This document shows positions 8,187-17,138 of a stretch of 64,000 nt of DNA, in pieces (position 1 is the first letter of the stretch; each line of letters begins with the position of its first letter). The DNA is taken from the NCBI GenBank assembly GCA_035549015.1, contig DASZRW010000091.1, positions 1 to 64,000 of the forward strand, in the 5' to 3' direction. The position numbers were made by a program, and so were the translations under genes. The notes below the pieces were generated by a model that worked only from the letters and a program-made list of their open reading frames with translations, was not told the origin of the DNA and ran no database searches. The DNA is from JAFDZV01 sp035549015 (GTDB taxonomy: Bacteria > Bacteroidota > Ignavibacteria > OLB7).

Positions 8187-9239
8187 TCAATGCAGCCGCG
8201 ATGCTCCCCTCCCATCCGCCGCTGCCGCCCCTTCGGCAAGAACCTGTTCCACGCTCACCATGTGCATACATGCATGAGTTCCCACGGGGCAGCGGACTCC
8301 GCCATGAATGCAGCATGGACGACAGGCAAGGCCGCTTGATTGTACCACATGCGATCCGGGTGCACGCGGCCCGAAACCGAACTCCGGAACGGTGGGCCCG
8401 AATATCGCGGTAACGGGCGTGCCCACGGCCTCGGCGATATGCAGCGGGGCGCTGTCGTTCGTGTACAGGCGCTCCGCCAGCGAAACGATCGCCACAAGCT
8501 CCGCCAGCGAAAGCGTCCCTGCAGCCACATCCATCTCCTCCAGCCCCGCACCGCGAGCAACCGCACTGCAGACACCGGCCTCCGCCGCGCTGCCAACCAC
8601 AACAACATGCCTCCCCGTCCCCGCCACCTGCCGCGCCAGCCCGGCGAAACGCTCCTCCCCCCACCGTTTCGTCGGCCACACGGAGCCGGGAGCAAGCAAT
8701 ACCAGCGGACGATCGTCGCGCAGAAAGCGCTCCCGCATCGCCGCAACCGCGGCGGGCGACGGCACCAGCCACAGACGCCGGTCCGCGGCCGCGATCGCAA
8801 CGCCGGCCCGGGCCGCAAGCCCGGCGTTGCGGTCCGTCTCGTGCATCGTGATCACGTACTGCACCCTGTCGGTCAGCAGCAGGCGCGCATCGCTCTGGCT
8901 GAACCCGATGCGGCGGCGGATACCGGATCGATAGGCAATCAGCGCCGTACGCGCCGAACGATGCGGCAACAGCGCCACATCATACCCCCCTTCACGCAGC
9001 TCCGCCGCAAGGCGCGCGTTCCCGCCGCGCGCTCCCTTGGCAAGCAGATGCAGGCGCTGCACGCCGGGATGCGATTCGAACAGCGCGGCGAACTCCGCGC
9101 GCACAACCAGGCCCACGCGATCGCAACCGGACGCCGCAAGGCCGCGCAGCAGCCCGCTGGCAAGCACGGCGTCGCCAACGAAGCCGGTCTGCATGATCAC
9201 GATCCCCTGCGGTATACTCATCTGGCCGGATGGAACCAA
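8187..9239 (-). CDS. glycosyltransferase family 9 (ADP-heptose:LPS heptosyltransferase-like)
   Basis: A 350-residue protein with the GT9 layout. An N-terminal Rossmann domain starts GIVIMQTGFVGDAVLAS. The C-terminal nucleotide-sugar domain contains LLAPGSVWPTKRW and the hallmark YTNDSAPLHIAEAVGTPVTAIFGPT. GT9 enzymes transfer heptose from ADP-heptose to lipopolysaccharide core on the cytoplasmic face of the inner membrane. A cysteine-rich stretch near residues 300-330 (CRPCC ... C ... C) is common in this family. An internal ATG at residue 7 (9221) is an alternative start. The gene follows the acyltransferase by 27 nt on the same strand, which supports a shared role in outer-leaflet glycolipid synthesis. 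The acceptor sugar cannot be told from sequence, so I give no waa symbol. Confidence 0.9.
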   Translation of the reverse strand: MVPSGQMSIPQGIVIMQTGFVGDAVLASGLLRGLAASGCDRVGLVVRAEFAALFESHPGVQRLHLLAKGARGGNARLAAELREGGYDVALLPHRSARTALIAYRSGIRRRIGFSQSDARLLLTDRVQYVITMHETDRNAGLAARAGVAIAAADRRLWLVPSPAAVAAMRERFLRDDRPLVLLAPGSVWPTKRWGEERFAGLARQVAGTGRHVVVVGSAAEAGVCSAVARGAGLEEMDVAAGTLSLAELVAIVSLAERLYTNDSAPLHIAEAVGTPVTAIFGPTVPEFGFGPRAPGSHVVQSSGLACRPCCIHGGVRCPVGTHACMHMVSVEQVLAEGAAAADGRGASRLH

Positions 9240-9266
9240 TGCTGATGCTCCGTACCCGCAGCACGT

Positions 9267-10145
9267 TCAATAGCGAACGCCCGGGGAACTTTTCCATTTT
9301 CTGTGCTGCCACGCCCACTGGTCGGGATGGGCAAGGGTCTCCGCCTCCAGCAGTGCAACATATCGCTGCGCGAGCTCACGTACGCCATCCGGAGTGTCCT
9401 CCAGATCATCGTACACCAGCTCGCGTATCACCGCATGATAGGTCCCATTCTTCGTTCGCGCCGCGAACGCGGTAACAACCCGCGGGCGGAAGCGGAGCGC
9501 GAAGCGGGCCGGAGCCGAGAATGTATGGGTGGGGACGCCGAACAACCGGACAACCGGCTCATCGTCGGCCGCGGCCTGGTCCGCAAGCATGGCAACCAGA
9601 CCTCCTCTGCGGAGGAGCGCGGCCGTTTCGCGTGCGGCGCGTGCGGTAGGGATGACGCTGTTGCCGTGCGACGTTCGCATCCGATTCAGTTGCCCATGAT
9701 CGCGCTGTTCCTTCACCACGATGGCGAACGGCACGCCGGAAAGCGCGCCGGCCGCAAGCGCAAGCAGTTCCCAGTTGCCGAAATGCGCCGAGAGCAGAAG
9801 CGCTCCGTTGGCGCCGGTGCCGCGAAGAAGATCGAGGTTGTCGATGGTGATGGCGCGCGCCATGGCTGCCCGGCTCATGTGCCGGAGCACGAGCATCTCC
9901 AGGAATACCGTGATGAGGTTGACGTAGGAAGCTCTGGCGATGCGCCTGCGTTCGGCGCGGGTAGCGGCCGGGAACGCGATCGTGAGATTGCGCATCGTGA
10001 TCGAGCGCCGCACGCCGGCGGCCCAGGCAATCACGGCAATCGGCCGGGCCATGATCCGGCAGGCCCGAAACGGGAGCATCCGTCCAACCACTCCGAAGAG
10101 CAGTTGGAAGGGAACGGCGGCAAGTCTCTCAGAGAGTGAAGGCAC
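9267..10145 (-). CDS. lysophospholipid/lipid A late acyltransferase (LpxL/HtrB family)
   Basis: A 292-residue protein of normal family length. The catalytic HX4E motif is HFGNWE at residues 121-126. Downstream blocks typical of the family are LADQAA (around 200) and a hydrophobic N-terminal segment that anchors it to the inner membrane. The family adds secondary acyl chains to Kdo-lipid A, or to related ornithine lipids in some Bacteroidota. It sits between the GWxTD gene (80 nt upstream) and the GT9 gene (27 nt downstream), and all three appear to be one transcription unit from the promoter near 11721. Family assignment is firm; the exact acyl acceptor is not. Confidence 0.9.
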   Translation of the reverse strand: MPSLSERLAAVPFQLLFGVVGRMLPFRACRIMARPIAVIAWAAGVRRSITMRNLTIAFPAATRAERRRIARASYVNLITVFLEMLVLRHMSRAAMARAITIDNLDLLRGTGANGALLLSAHFGNWELLALAAGALSGVPFAIVVKEQRDHGQLNRMRTSHGNSVIPTARAARETAALLRRGGLVAMLADQAAADDEPVVRLFGVPTHTFSAPARFALRFRPRVVTAFAARTKNGTYHAVIRELVYDDLEDTPDGVRELAQRYVALLEAETLAHPDQWAWQHRKWKSSPGVRY

Positions 10146-10225
10146 GCGACTCGTGAAACATGGCCCGGTTCTCCTGGAATGCCGGCCACACCGGAGGGTG
10201 GCTCCCGGCCTGTTGCTCGGCGCCG

Positions 10226-11665
10226 CTACTGATCGTTCCAGTTCTTGCTGAGCGGCGCATAGTCTGTTTCCCAGTTCTCGTAATGTATCTCCGAAGGTGC
10301 CGTGGAATGCACCAGCTTGTAGAGTCCGGTCTGCGGGCGATCCAGGAATACGAACGTGTAATTGAGGCCGCTGTATGTCCAGATCTCGTACGGCTTCCGG
10401 TTGAAATCCTGATAGTGCCGGTCCACATTGTCCGGCTTGCCGTACTGCAGCAGCACGCGCCCGCGATCGCTGTCCCAGCCCTTCGGCGTCATCGGAGCAC
10501 TGTACAGGCTGCGCGCCTGCTCCACCCTCTTGTAGTAGGAATCGCGCTCCTCGTTCTCCGGTGTTCCGGGCGTTGCGTCACGCGCGCCCCAGAAGGCGGT
10601 GAGGAAGCGGGCCTTTGCATCGACACCGCTCAGGCCCTCCCAGAGACGCTTCTCCGGCTCGGAGGCGATGTAGCGCACCTTCGCATACTCCTCGTCGAGT
10701 TCGGGCTCCTTCATACCGGCATAGATCGGATCGATGATCTCCGTAACCGGCTGCTTCCTCGGAGCCGCAGCCGGAAGCGCCGGCGCTATGGTGCTGTCGT
10801 ACGCAGGGTTCGATATGCTGAATGCGCGATAGACGGAGACGGAATCCTTCGCATGCATCCGCTCGGCATCGTTGTATGCGCGCACCAGAACGAAGTACTC
10901 GCCGCTCGGCATGGAGTCCAGCGGAAAGGCCTGGATGTCCACCGTGCTCCGGTTGCCGGTTTTCGGGAGCGTCACCTGGCGCTCGTAGAAGATCACCTTG
11001 TTCCTGTTCGCAAGCTTGTAGCTGAGATGCACTTCGGGCGACATCACCGCATCGGCGTTGTAGACCTCGATGTAGGTATTGAGCGAAAGAAGCGGCGGTC
11101 CCATCTCCGGCACAACCACCGGCGTGATCACATAGCCGTTCTTGAAGTAGGGATTGGATGTCTCCTCGCTCGGCACCGCATCGGCAACGAACTGTACATC
11201 GCTCAGCTTCAGGCTGTGCCCCGCAAAGGAGGGTACCGCCACCGTGAACTGCACGGAATCGGCATGCGTCTTCTCCGCCATGTCCGCAGCATAGAGCGTA
11301 GCCGTATAGTTCCCCGGTGCCAGTTCCACGCTGCGAACGGTTCCCATCGCCTCCGTCGCCACGGACTTCGGTACTGCGGTTACCCAGTCCACCTCGAGCG
11401 GCTCGCTCCCCGCCTTCTCCGGCACGAAGGCCAGGCGGGCATAGAGTCTGCCGATTGTTCCATCCTTCTCCTGCCTGAAGGTGAGCGCATTGCCGGAGAA
11501 CTGGATATCGAATTCCACCGCTGCCGCGGAGTCGTTGTAGGCAAAGCAACTGTGGGAGACAGCCAGTCCCAGAGGGGTGGGCTGGGCCGCCAGAGGCATC
11601 GTCGGCAACCCGGCAAGAAGTGCCGGTACCAGCAGGCGGAGCAGAAGCAGGGTTGTGCGGTTCAT
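10226..11665 (-). CDS. GWxTD domain-containing exported protein
   Basis: A 479-residue protein with a signal peptide (residues 1-27, cleavage after PLAAQ). A beta-rich N-terminal half is followed by a C-terminal GWxTD domain. The diagnostic region (about 390-420) reads MTPKGWDSDRGRVLLQYGKPD, here GWDSD in place of the canonical GWxTD, followed by the usual EIWTY and FVFLD strands. The domain is found mainly in Bacteroidota, Chlorobiota, Ignavibacteriota and Acidobacteriota and has no established biochemical function. A promoter-like TTG-N20-TAACATTG lies 60-90 nt upstream. It probably heads the acyltransferase/glycosyltransferase operon. Confidence 0.85.
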   Translation of the reverse strand: MNRTTLLLLRLLVPALLAGLPTMPLAAQPTPLGLAVSHSCFAYNDSAAAVEFDIQFSGNALTFRQEKDGTIGRLYARLAFVPEKAGSEPLEVDWVTAVPKSVATEAMGTVRSVELAPGNYTATLYAADMAEKTHADSVQFTVAVPSFAGHSLKLSDVQFVADAVPSEETSNPYFKNGYVITPVVVPEMGPPLLSLNTYIEVYNADAVMSPEVHLSYKLANRNKVIFYERQVTLPKTGNRSTVDIQAFPLDSMPSGEYFVLVRAYNDAERMHAKDSVSVYRAFSISNPAYDSTIAPALPAAAPRKQPVTEIIDPIYAGMKEPELDEEYAKVRYIASEPEKRLWEGLSGVDAKARFLTAFWGARDATPGTPENEERDSYYKRVEQARSLYSAPMTPKGWDSDRGRVLLQYGKPDNVDRHYQDFNRKPYEIWTYSGLNYTFVFLDRPQTGLYKLVHSTAPSEIHYENWETDYAPLSKNWNDQ

Positions 11666-11720
11666 GACTCACTCTCCGACAAGGAATTCCGCAGAACGTT
11701 CAGGGCGTAGGCAAACAGTG

Positions 11721-11751
11721 CAATGTTAGCACGGATCGGGGGGCAAGGCAA
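11721..11751 (-). promoter_or_regulatory. candidate promoter of the GWxTD-acyltransferase-GT9 operon
   Basis: Read on the minus strand: TTG at 11751-11749, a 20-nt spacer, then TAACATTG at 11728-11721. This is one mismatch from TAnnTTTG. The start codon at 11665 lies 55 nt downstream. Confidence 0.45.
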
Positions 11752-11789
11752 TGCAGGACGGGTCTCCGGCACGATCCGCTACAAACAAT

Positions 11790-11852
11790 CGCGGGCCGCT
11801 TCAGAGGCCGCAAGAGAGACATGCTCTTCGCCACATCTGAAGCCGGCCCGCG
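11790..11852 (-). terminator. long hairpin terminator after the PorV-like gene
   Basis: The arms cgcgggccgcttcaga (11790-11805) and tctgaagccggcccgcg (11836-11852) pair along almost their full length with a single bulge. It lies 60 nt after the stop codon at 11912. On the minus strand it is followed by GATTGTTTGT, a moderately T-rich tail. Confidence 0.65.
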
Positions 11853-11911
11853 GATCGTTTCACGTCTGTCTCAGCACTGCATGGCGCTAGAAGCGCTCAT
11901 GCGGGGTTGGA

Positions 11912-12964
11912 TCAGTTGAACCAGACCGATGCCGAAATCTGGTTCACGAGACCGAGCGTCTTGTGAGGACGGATTGCGTAATCGATCTGCCCAAGGAAAC
12001 CGCCGGTCTGATAACGGATACCCAGGCCGGCGCTGATCCCATATGCCTCGGAGGAGCCGAACTGATAGCCGGCGCGGGCGCTGAGCAGGTTGTTCCAGGT
12101 GTACTCCGCCCCCAGCGAGGCGAACTCGCCGCGGTCGGATGCCGTGGAGAACTCCGTGCTCACCAGAAGCTTCTGCATCTCGTCGCCTTCGAGCACGTCG
12201 GCCGCAAGGCCGGCACGGAAGGTGAGCGGAAGCGAGGCCTCCGTTGCTTCGAGTTGCACGTCCGGATTCTGATATCCGGTGGTCTGGTTGAACCCACCCG
12301 TCTGCACGAGACCGTTGCCGGTGTACTTCATCGGGGTCGAGAGGTTCTGCACGGCGAACCCGAGGCGAAGGCCAAGGATACCCGGCTTGTACAGCGTGCC
12401 CACATCGAACGCAACGCCGCTTGCGGACTCCGTTGCGAACGCGAGGTTCACGAACTTGCCGGTGATGCCGAACGAGAACTGGTCCGTGAGCTGTCCGGCG
12501 AACGTGAGGCCCAGCGCAAGATCGCGAACCTGATAACGCTCGCCGGTTCCTTCCTGGTTGAAGAGCGTGGTGACCGGGATGTCATCGGAGCCGTAGCTCA
12601 CCGCGCTGACACCGGCCTTGTACGACTCGCCGATAGGAATCGTCACCCCCGCGAAGTTGTGCGTAATGCCGGCGAAGAGGGATGCGAAGCTGTAGTTCGC
12701 ACTTGCTCCCTTCCCCTGCATGATCCCGGCCGGATTCCAGTAGAGCGCCGTGGGATCATCCGCCACGCCCGTAAACGAGGCCCCCATGCCGATGGCACGA
12801 GCGCCGACAGGAATATTCAGGAAGTTGCCCAGACCCGCACCGATCTTCGAGAAGTCGCGCGGAGCGGAGTTGACGTTCCCACTATTATCCTGGGCAATCA
12901 GTGTGGTGGTGCACGCGCCTACACAGAGCGCCACCACCAGACCGAACCCGTAGAGCTTTTTCAT
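11912..12964 (-). CDS. PorV/PorQ-family outer-membrane beta-barrel protein
   Basis: A 350-residue protein with a signal peptide (cleavage after TLIAQ). The conserved N-terminal block of the PorV/PorQ family follows: FLNIPVGARAIGMGASF, ADDPTALYWNPAG. Alternating beta strands continue to a C-terminal SASVWFN ending. In Bacteroidota, PorV is the outer-membrane shuttle of the T9SS and belongs to the FadL-like barrels. Paralogs are common in Ignavibacteria-type genomes. It is the last gene of a TonB receptor - secreted T9SS cargo - PorV-like trio, 111 nt after the cargo gene. A role in export or surface anchoring of that cargo is inferred from the linkage. Confidence 0.88.
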   Translation of the reverse strand: MKKLYGFGLVVALCVGACTTTLIAQDNSGNVNSAPRDFSKIGAGLGNFLNIPVGARAIGMGASFTGVADDPTALYWNPAGIMQGKGASANYSFASLFAGITHNFAGVTIPIGESYKAGVSAVSYGSDDIPVTTLFNQEGTGERYQVRDLALGLTFAGQLTDQFSFGITGKFVNLAFATESASGVAFDVGTLYKPGILGLRLGFAVQNLSTPMKYTGNGLVQTGGFNQTTGYQNPDVQLEATEASLPLTFRAGLAADVLEGDEMQKLLVSTEFSTASDRGEFASLGAEYTWNNLLSARAGYQFGSSEAYGISAGLGIRYQTGGFLGQIDYAIRPHKTLGLVNQISASVWFN

Positions 12965-13026
12965 TATTCTATCTCCAGGTTATTTCTTCACGTAGCAAAG
13001 AGCGAGACCGACCGGCCGTCGCGCCA

Positions 13027-13060
13027 CATCCCCGGCTGCAACACGGTTGCGCCGGGGATG
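13027..13060 (-). terminator. strong intercistronic hairpin between cargo and PorV-like gene
   Basis: The arms catccccggc (13027-13036) and gccggggatg (13051-13060) pair perfectly. An inner gcaac/gttgc extends the stem to 15 bp around a three-base loop. The minus-strand bases after it are not T-rich, so partial termination or 3'-end protection of the upstream message is more likely than full termination. Confidence 0.5.
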
Positions 13061-13075
13061 GGCACGAAGCCCGAA

Positions 13076-16000
13076 TCAGCGGCTGTTGAGGCGATAACCA
13101 CCCACAACGATCGCGACCTTCTTGATGGTCTCAGCACCGTTCGGAGTGGAGATGCGTGCAATGATCAACTGGCTCTGTGCCTGACGATTCGCCTTCGTCA
13201 GCAGATCCCATACCTCCACACCCACACGCTCGTTCTCACCGTTGCCGGTGGTTGCGTCGTGATCGAGCGTCTGCAGAAGCTCGCCCGATTCGGTATAGAG
13301 CTGGATCGTGCACTTCGACGGCAGATGCGTGAAGAACAGACGGCGATCAGTGTTCGTGGGCTGAGCGATATGATCCACGAGATACGGATTCGGGACGATG
13401 TTCACCTGATCGAGAACACCGTCGGTCATCTGATCGAGCTTGACGCTCGCATCGGGGATCGCAACGCTCACCTTGGCACCGGGCTGCGGCAGGCCAAGCG
13501 TTCCGCCGGTGAAGTTCACGTCGAACTTGTCGCCGGCCTGGAAGTCCGTGCTCGGAACCGTGCTCGGAATGTTGGACGGGATCACGCGCGACTCGATGGA
13601 GCCCATGCCCGCAAAGTCGATGTAGATCTCCGATCCGTTCACCACCACGCTGTGCGTGAAGCGAAGCGTGGTGTCGGTGCCCGGAAGCGTGTAGGTACCG
13701 TAGTAGTACCGTCCCGGCGTGCCGATCGCCGACTTGTAGCCCGGAATGCCCACAAGCAGGCGGCCGCGGGCAAACTGATTGCGGCGTGTGGCCGAATCGA
13801 TCTTGTCCGCATTCAACCAGCCGAACGCATAGAGTGCATACTCCTTACGGCTGATCACGCGCGAGATTTCGATCGACACGTTCGTGGTATCGGCCTTCAG
13901 CTTCGCGAGCGGATCCGGCGTGAACTCGTAGTTGTACTGAACCGGAACGGCCACAGAATTGCTGCTGGCATCGTACTCCGTACGGTTGAACGTGGCAACG
14001 TTGCGCACCTTCACGGTCAGGTAGTTGACCGGGACCTGATAGTCCTTGTTGTTCTTGTTGATCGTGATCGTCTCGGTGCCGCCCGGCGCGAACTCGATCT
14101 CCAGCTTCGGCTGCCCGATGCTCGGGATGCCCTGCAGCTCGACGCTGCGGGCAACGCTTGCATTCTGGCTGACAACCGAACGGCCGGCAACCAGGTTCGC
14201 ATTGGCACCACCCGGAGCCTTCATCTCGAACGGATTCTTCTTGAAGGTCGAGTCACCGAACACGCCTATACGGAGCGAGTCGCCGAACTGCGTGAACGCA
14301 TAGTCGAAGCCCACGCTGAAGGTGTTCTTGTAGGCTCCAACCGTGTTGTACTGCGGGCGCAACGGATCGGCATCGTACGAGAGGTTGTACGGCACCGACA
14401 CGTTGCGGGCAACGAAGAGGCCGGTGTCGGTCTGGCGCGTGGTAAGGCCGCTGTCCAGGATCCGGAACGACGCGGACGAATCCGAGTGATCGGTGAAGTC
14501 ACCGTACTGCACGGCGAAGTGCATCAGCTCGCCCTTCGTCTTGCGGCTGTAGGCCGTTATGCGATCCACGTAGAAGTACTGCGGAAGGAACAGACCGGCC
14601 TTCTGCTGCGAGTCCGGAAGGAAGTACATCGGGCGGGTCGGCTCCCATACGAAGTCGATCGTATCACCCGCGAACATCTGGCTCAGGCGCTGGTTGTCCA
14701 GCACGTTGAAGCGGAAGTTGTGAATGCCGCCCAGACCATCGCTGGATATGATGGTTGGATTAACTGAAACGCCGGCTCTTACCCCTTCGGGGTTAGCCCG
14801 CACCTCGTTAATACCGGCAATTGCAGCATTTGTCTTCGAAGGTGTTCCTTCGGCGCTGCCGGCGTCGTATGCCAGCACCTGATAGTAGTAATCGACGTTG
14901 TTGATCAGGCGCTCGTTCTGCGCGAGATCGGAGCTGTTCGACGTAATCGTAGCATCACCGTTGTCATCTCCCACATCGACGAAGTGGCGTCCGCCGGTGA
15001 CGCTGTCCATGATCTCGGTGAGGGCATCACGCACGATGTCGCGGATCGCCTTGTTCTTGAACTTGTCGCCGTAGCGGCCGTCGTTGAAGAGGGTGGAGTC
15101 GTTATTGATATCATCGTACGGGTCGAACGTAAATCCGTAACGAGCCACGTTATGATAAAAATTCGTGAACACACTATCGGAGGAACCTGGTCGCTTGAGG
15201 GTATCATAACGAAACACCTGCAGCGAGTCGGGATAGAGGCCCACGACATGAACAAGCGTATCTGCTTTCGGCTTGCGACTCCACAAATACATCGTGTCGA
15301 CCAACCCGGCCAGCATTGGCAGTCGGTACCACGGCCCCAGATATGAGAGTTTACCGGTGCTACCTGCAGTATACCGTGCCGTGCTATCGGGCAAAGGCGG
15401 AAGTTGAAATCCGCCGATGGTCTTGAAGCCGAGGTTCCAGCCCTGGGTGGAATCCGCATCGGAGAAGCCGACCGTGCGACGGCCGCGCTTGATGGTGTAG
15501 CCGGCGAAGTCCAGGCCGCGCTCCTGCATGTCCAGCGAGCGCTCCGAACGATCGTCCCAGCTCAGCTCCACGCCGCCGTTCAGGCCGTGCCACGTCACCT
15601 GTGCCGGATCGGGAGGAACCGGCACGAGGAAGTTCTCGTCGTACACCTTCTGCGCGAAGCGGTCAATATCATAGATGAATTTGCGATTCGACTCTGTGCC
15701 AGTTGCAACGCTGGTGACCCGACCATTTGCATCTGCACCGTAGGCGAACATGATGCCGACAACCACGCGGGCCGTGTCGCCGGCAGCCATGTTGAACGGT
15801 CCGGTGGACATGAGGAAGCGGCGGTCGCCCGGGCCGATATCCACGTCGCGCTGCGTGCGGTCGGAGATAAAGGCATAGCGGGCCTCCGGCGTGGTGGGAT
15901 CCTCTTCGATCGGCCAGTTCTGGAAGACCGACAATCCAACCTGCTCCTTCTCGGTGAAGACGCGCTTGTCGTGACGGATGAAGCCGCGTGCATCGATGGA

Positions 16001-17047
16001 CGGGCTCTCGAGGAAGTCCAGACCGATATAGCCGTAGGGCTTGGACTCCGACTCCGACCACTGAATGGCGAGGTTCAGCGAGTCGTCATCCTTGTTCGGG
16101 ATGGCGATCGTGTTGTGGTCGTTGCTCGGGCTGCCGATGTCCATGTCGAGCGCCGGCGCCATGTAGCAATTCAGCAGGTTCTCGCCGGACTTGTTGACGA
16201 TGGTATACTTGATGAAGAGGAAGTCGGCATACTTGCCGAACCCCCACGAGTAGATCGTCTGCTGCACCTGGATACCGATCGGGTATCCCTTCTTGATCGC
16301 GGAGTCGCGCGCGATGCGCTCGTACTTGCCGAGGTCCGTGTCCTTGTAGAGCGAGACGATATCCTCGCCCGAGATCATGGCCGGGCCCTTCGGGAAGTTA
16401 TCGCGGCTGCGAAGGTTCACGTCCTCGATATAGTTACCGAAGTACCGGTTGAACTTCAGCTTCTCGTTCGGATCGGTATCCCAGATCGGCCATGCGGGGC
16501 CGCTGATATCGGCCGCATCGAACGGCTTGCCGGTGAAGCTGTTGTAGTCGGTGGAGAAGTAGAGGCGGTACTTGTTGACCGCATCTGCGGACTCGTCGAT
16601 CACCGACTTGACCAGCGGCTCGGTAACAACACCCGGCACCATCCACGATGCGCCGGAGTTCGGGTTGTAGCCGATCACGCAGAGCTTATTGGTATCGCCG
16701 TTCGGGCGCACCTTCTGTGCGCCGAACCAGATACCGCCGCCGAAGATGTACGCCTGGCCCGAACCGCGCGGCCATACGCCGCCGGCCTGATTGGCCTGGA
16801 CGTTCAAGCCGAAGATGCCGTAGTTCGAGGAGTAGACCTCGATGTTCGATACCTTGTTCTTGATCACCTCGTACGCATTGCGCGGCACCCGCTGAATCGT
16901 ACTTCCCTTCTTCACCTCCTCCTTCTTCTCTCCCCCCTCCTTCTTCTGCTTCTCGGCAGTTCCGCCCCTCACCGTTGGCGGAATCGCCATCAGGACGGCA
17001 GCGGCAAGCACCGCCAGCAACCCCCTGGTAAAGGTGTGCAGGTTCAT
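13076..17047 (-). CDS. large secreted protein with T9SS-type C-terminal sorting domain
   Basis: A 1323-residue protein. The signal peptide (1-29, MAIPPTVRG) is followed by a lysine/glutamate-rich linker (about 30-50). A long beta-rich region begins IEVYSSNYGIFGLNV, a type seen in large surface proteins of this phylum group. A fibronectin III-like segment (VELSWDD) lies near residue 500. The last ~90 residues match T9SS type A sorting domains: IVPNPYLVD, then LPSKCTIQLYTESGELLQTL, then VWDL and a final KKVAIV strand. The protein is therefore probably carried across the outer membrane by the T9SS and anchored at the surface. It is flanked by its TonB receptor and a PorV-like barrel. The substrate or structural role is unknown. 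Confidence 0.85.
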   Translation of the reverse strand: MNLHTFTRGLLAVLAAAVLMAIPPTVRGGTAEKQKKEGGEKKEEVKKGSTIQRVPRNAYEVIKNKVSNIEVYSSNYGIFGLNVQANQAGGVWPRGSGQAYIFGGGIWFGAQKVRPNGDTNKLCVIGYNPNSGASWMVPGVVTEPLVKSVIDESADAVNKYRLYFSTDYNSFTGKPFDAADISGPAWPIWDTDPNEKLKFNRYFGNYIEDVNLRSRDNFPKGPAMISGEDIVSLYKDTDLGKYERIARDSAIKKGYPIGIQVQQTIYSWGFGKYADFLFIKYTIVNKSGENLLNCYMAPALDMDIGSPSNDHNTIAIPNKDDDSLNLAIQWSESESKPYGYIGLDFLESPSIDARGFIRHDKRVFTEKEQVGLSVFQNWPIEEDPTTPEARYAFISDRTQRDVDIGPGDRRFLMSTGPFNMAAGDTARVVVGIMFAYGADANGRVTSVATGTESNRKFIYDIDRFAQKVYDENFLVPVPPDPAQVTWHGLNGGVELSWDDRSERSLDMQERGLDFAGYTIKRGRRTVGFSDADSTQGWNLGFKTIGGFQLPPLPDSTARYTAGSTGKLSYLGPWYRLPMLAGLVDTMYLWSRKPKADTLVHVVGLYPDSLQVFRYDTLKRPGSSDSVFTNFYHNVARYGFTFDPYDDINNDSTLFNDGRYGDKFKNKAIRDIVRDALTEIMDSVTGGRHFVDVGDDNGDATITSNSSDLAQNERLINNVDYYYQVLAYDAGSAEGTPSKTNAAIAGINEVRANPEGVRAGVSVNPTIISSDGLGGIHNFRFNVLDNQRLSQMFAGDTIDFVWEPTRPMYFLPDSQQKAGLFLPQYFYVDRITAYSRKTKGELMHFAVQYGDFTDHSDSSASFRILDSGLTTRQTDTGLFVARNVSVPYNLSYDADPLRPQYNTVGAYKNTFSVGFDYAFTQFGDSLRIGVFGDSTFKKNPFEMKAPGGANANLVAGRSVVSQNASVARSVELQGIPSIGQPKLEIEFAPGGTETITINKNNKDYQVPVNYLTVKVRNVATFNRTEYDASSNSVAVPVQYNYEFTPDPLAKLKADTTNVSIEISRVISRKEYALYAFGWLNADKIDSATRRNQFARGRLLVGIPGYKSAIGTPGRYYYGTYTLPGTDTTLRFTHSVVVNGSEIYIDFAGMGSIESRVIPSNIPSTVPSTDFQAGDKFDVNFTGGTLGLPQPGAKVSVAIPDASVKLDQMTDGVLDQVNIVPNPYLVDHIAQPTNTDRRLFFTHLPSKCTIQLYTESGELLQTLDHDATTGNGENERVGVEVWDLLTKANRQAQSQLIIARISTPNGAETIKKVAIVVGGYRLNSR

Positions 17048-17098
17048 GTGTATTCCTCTACGATATAGATGTTGTTATGTCCACAACTTTGGAAGCCA

Positions 17099-17125
17099 TG
17101 GGGACGGAACGGATGTCCGCCCCCA
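17099..17125 (-). terminator. hairpin between TonB receptor and secreted cargo gene
   Basis: The arms tggggacgga and tccgccccca pair with one mismatch around a seven-base loop, 14 nt after the receptor stop codon. There is no T-tract on the minus strand. As at 13027, it could lower expression of the downstream gene or stabilise the receptor message. Confidence 0.45.
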
Positions 17126-17138
17126 CGGGCACTGAGCA

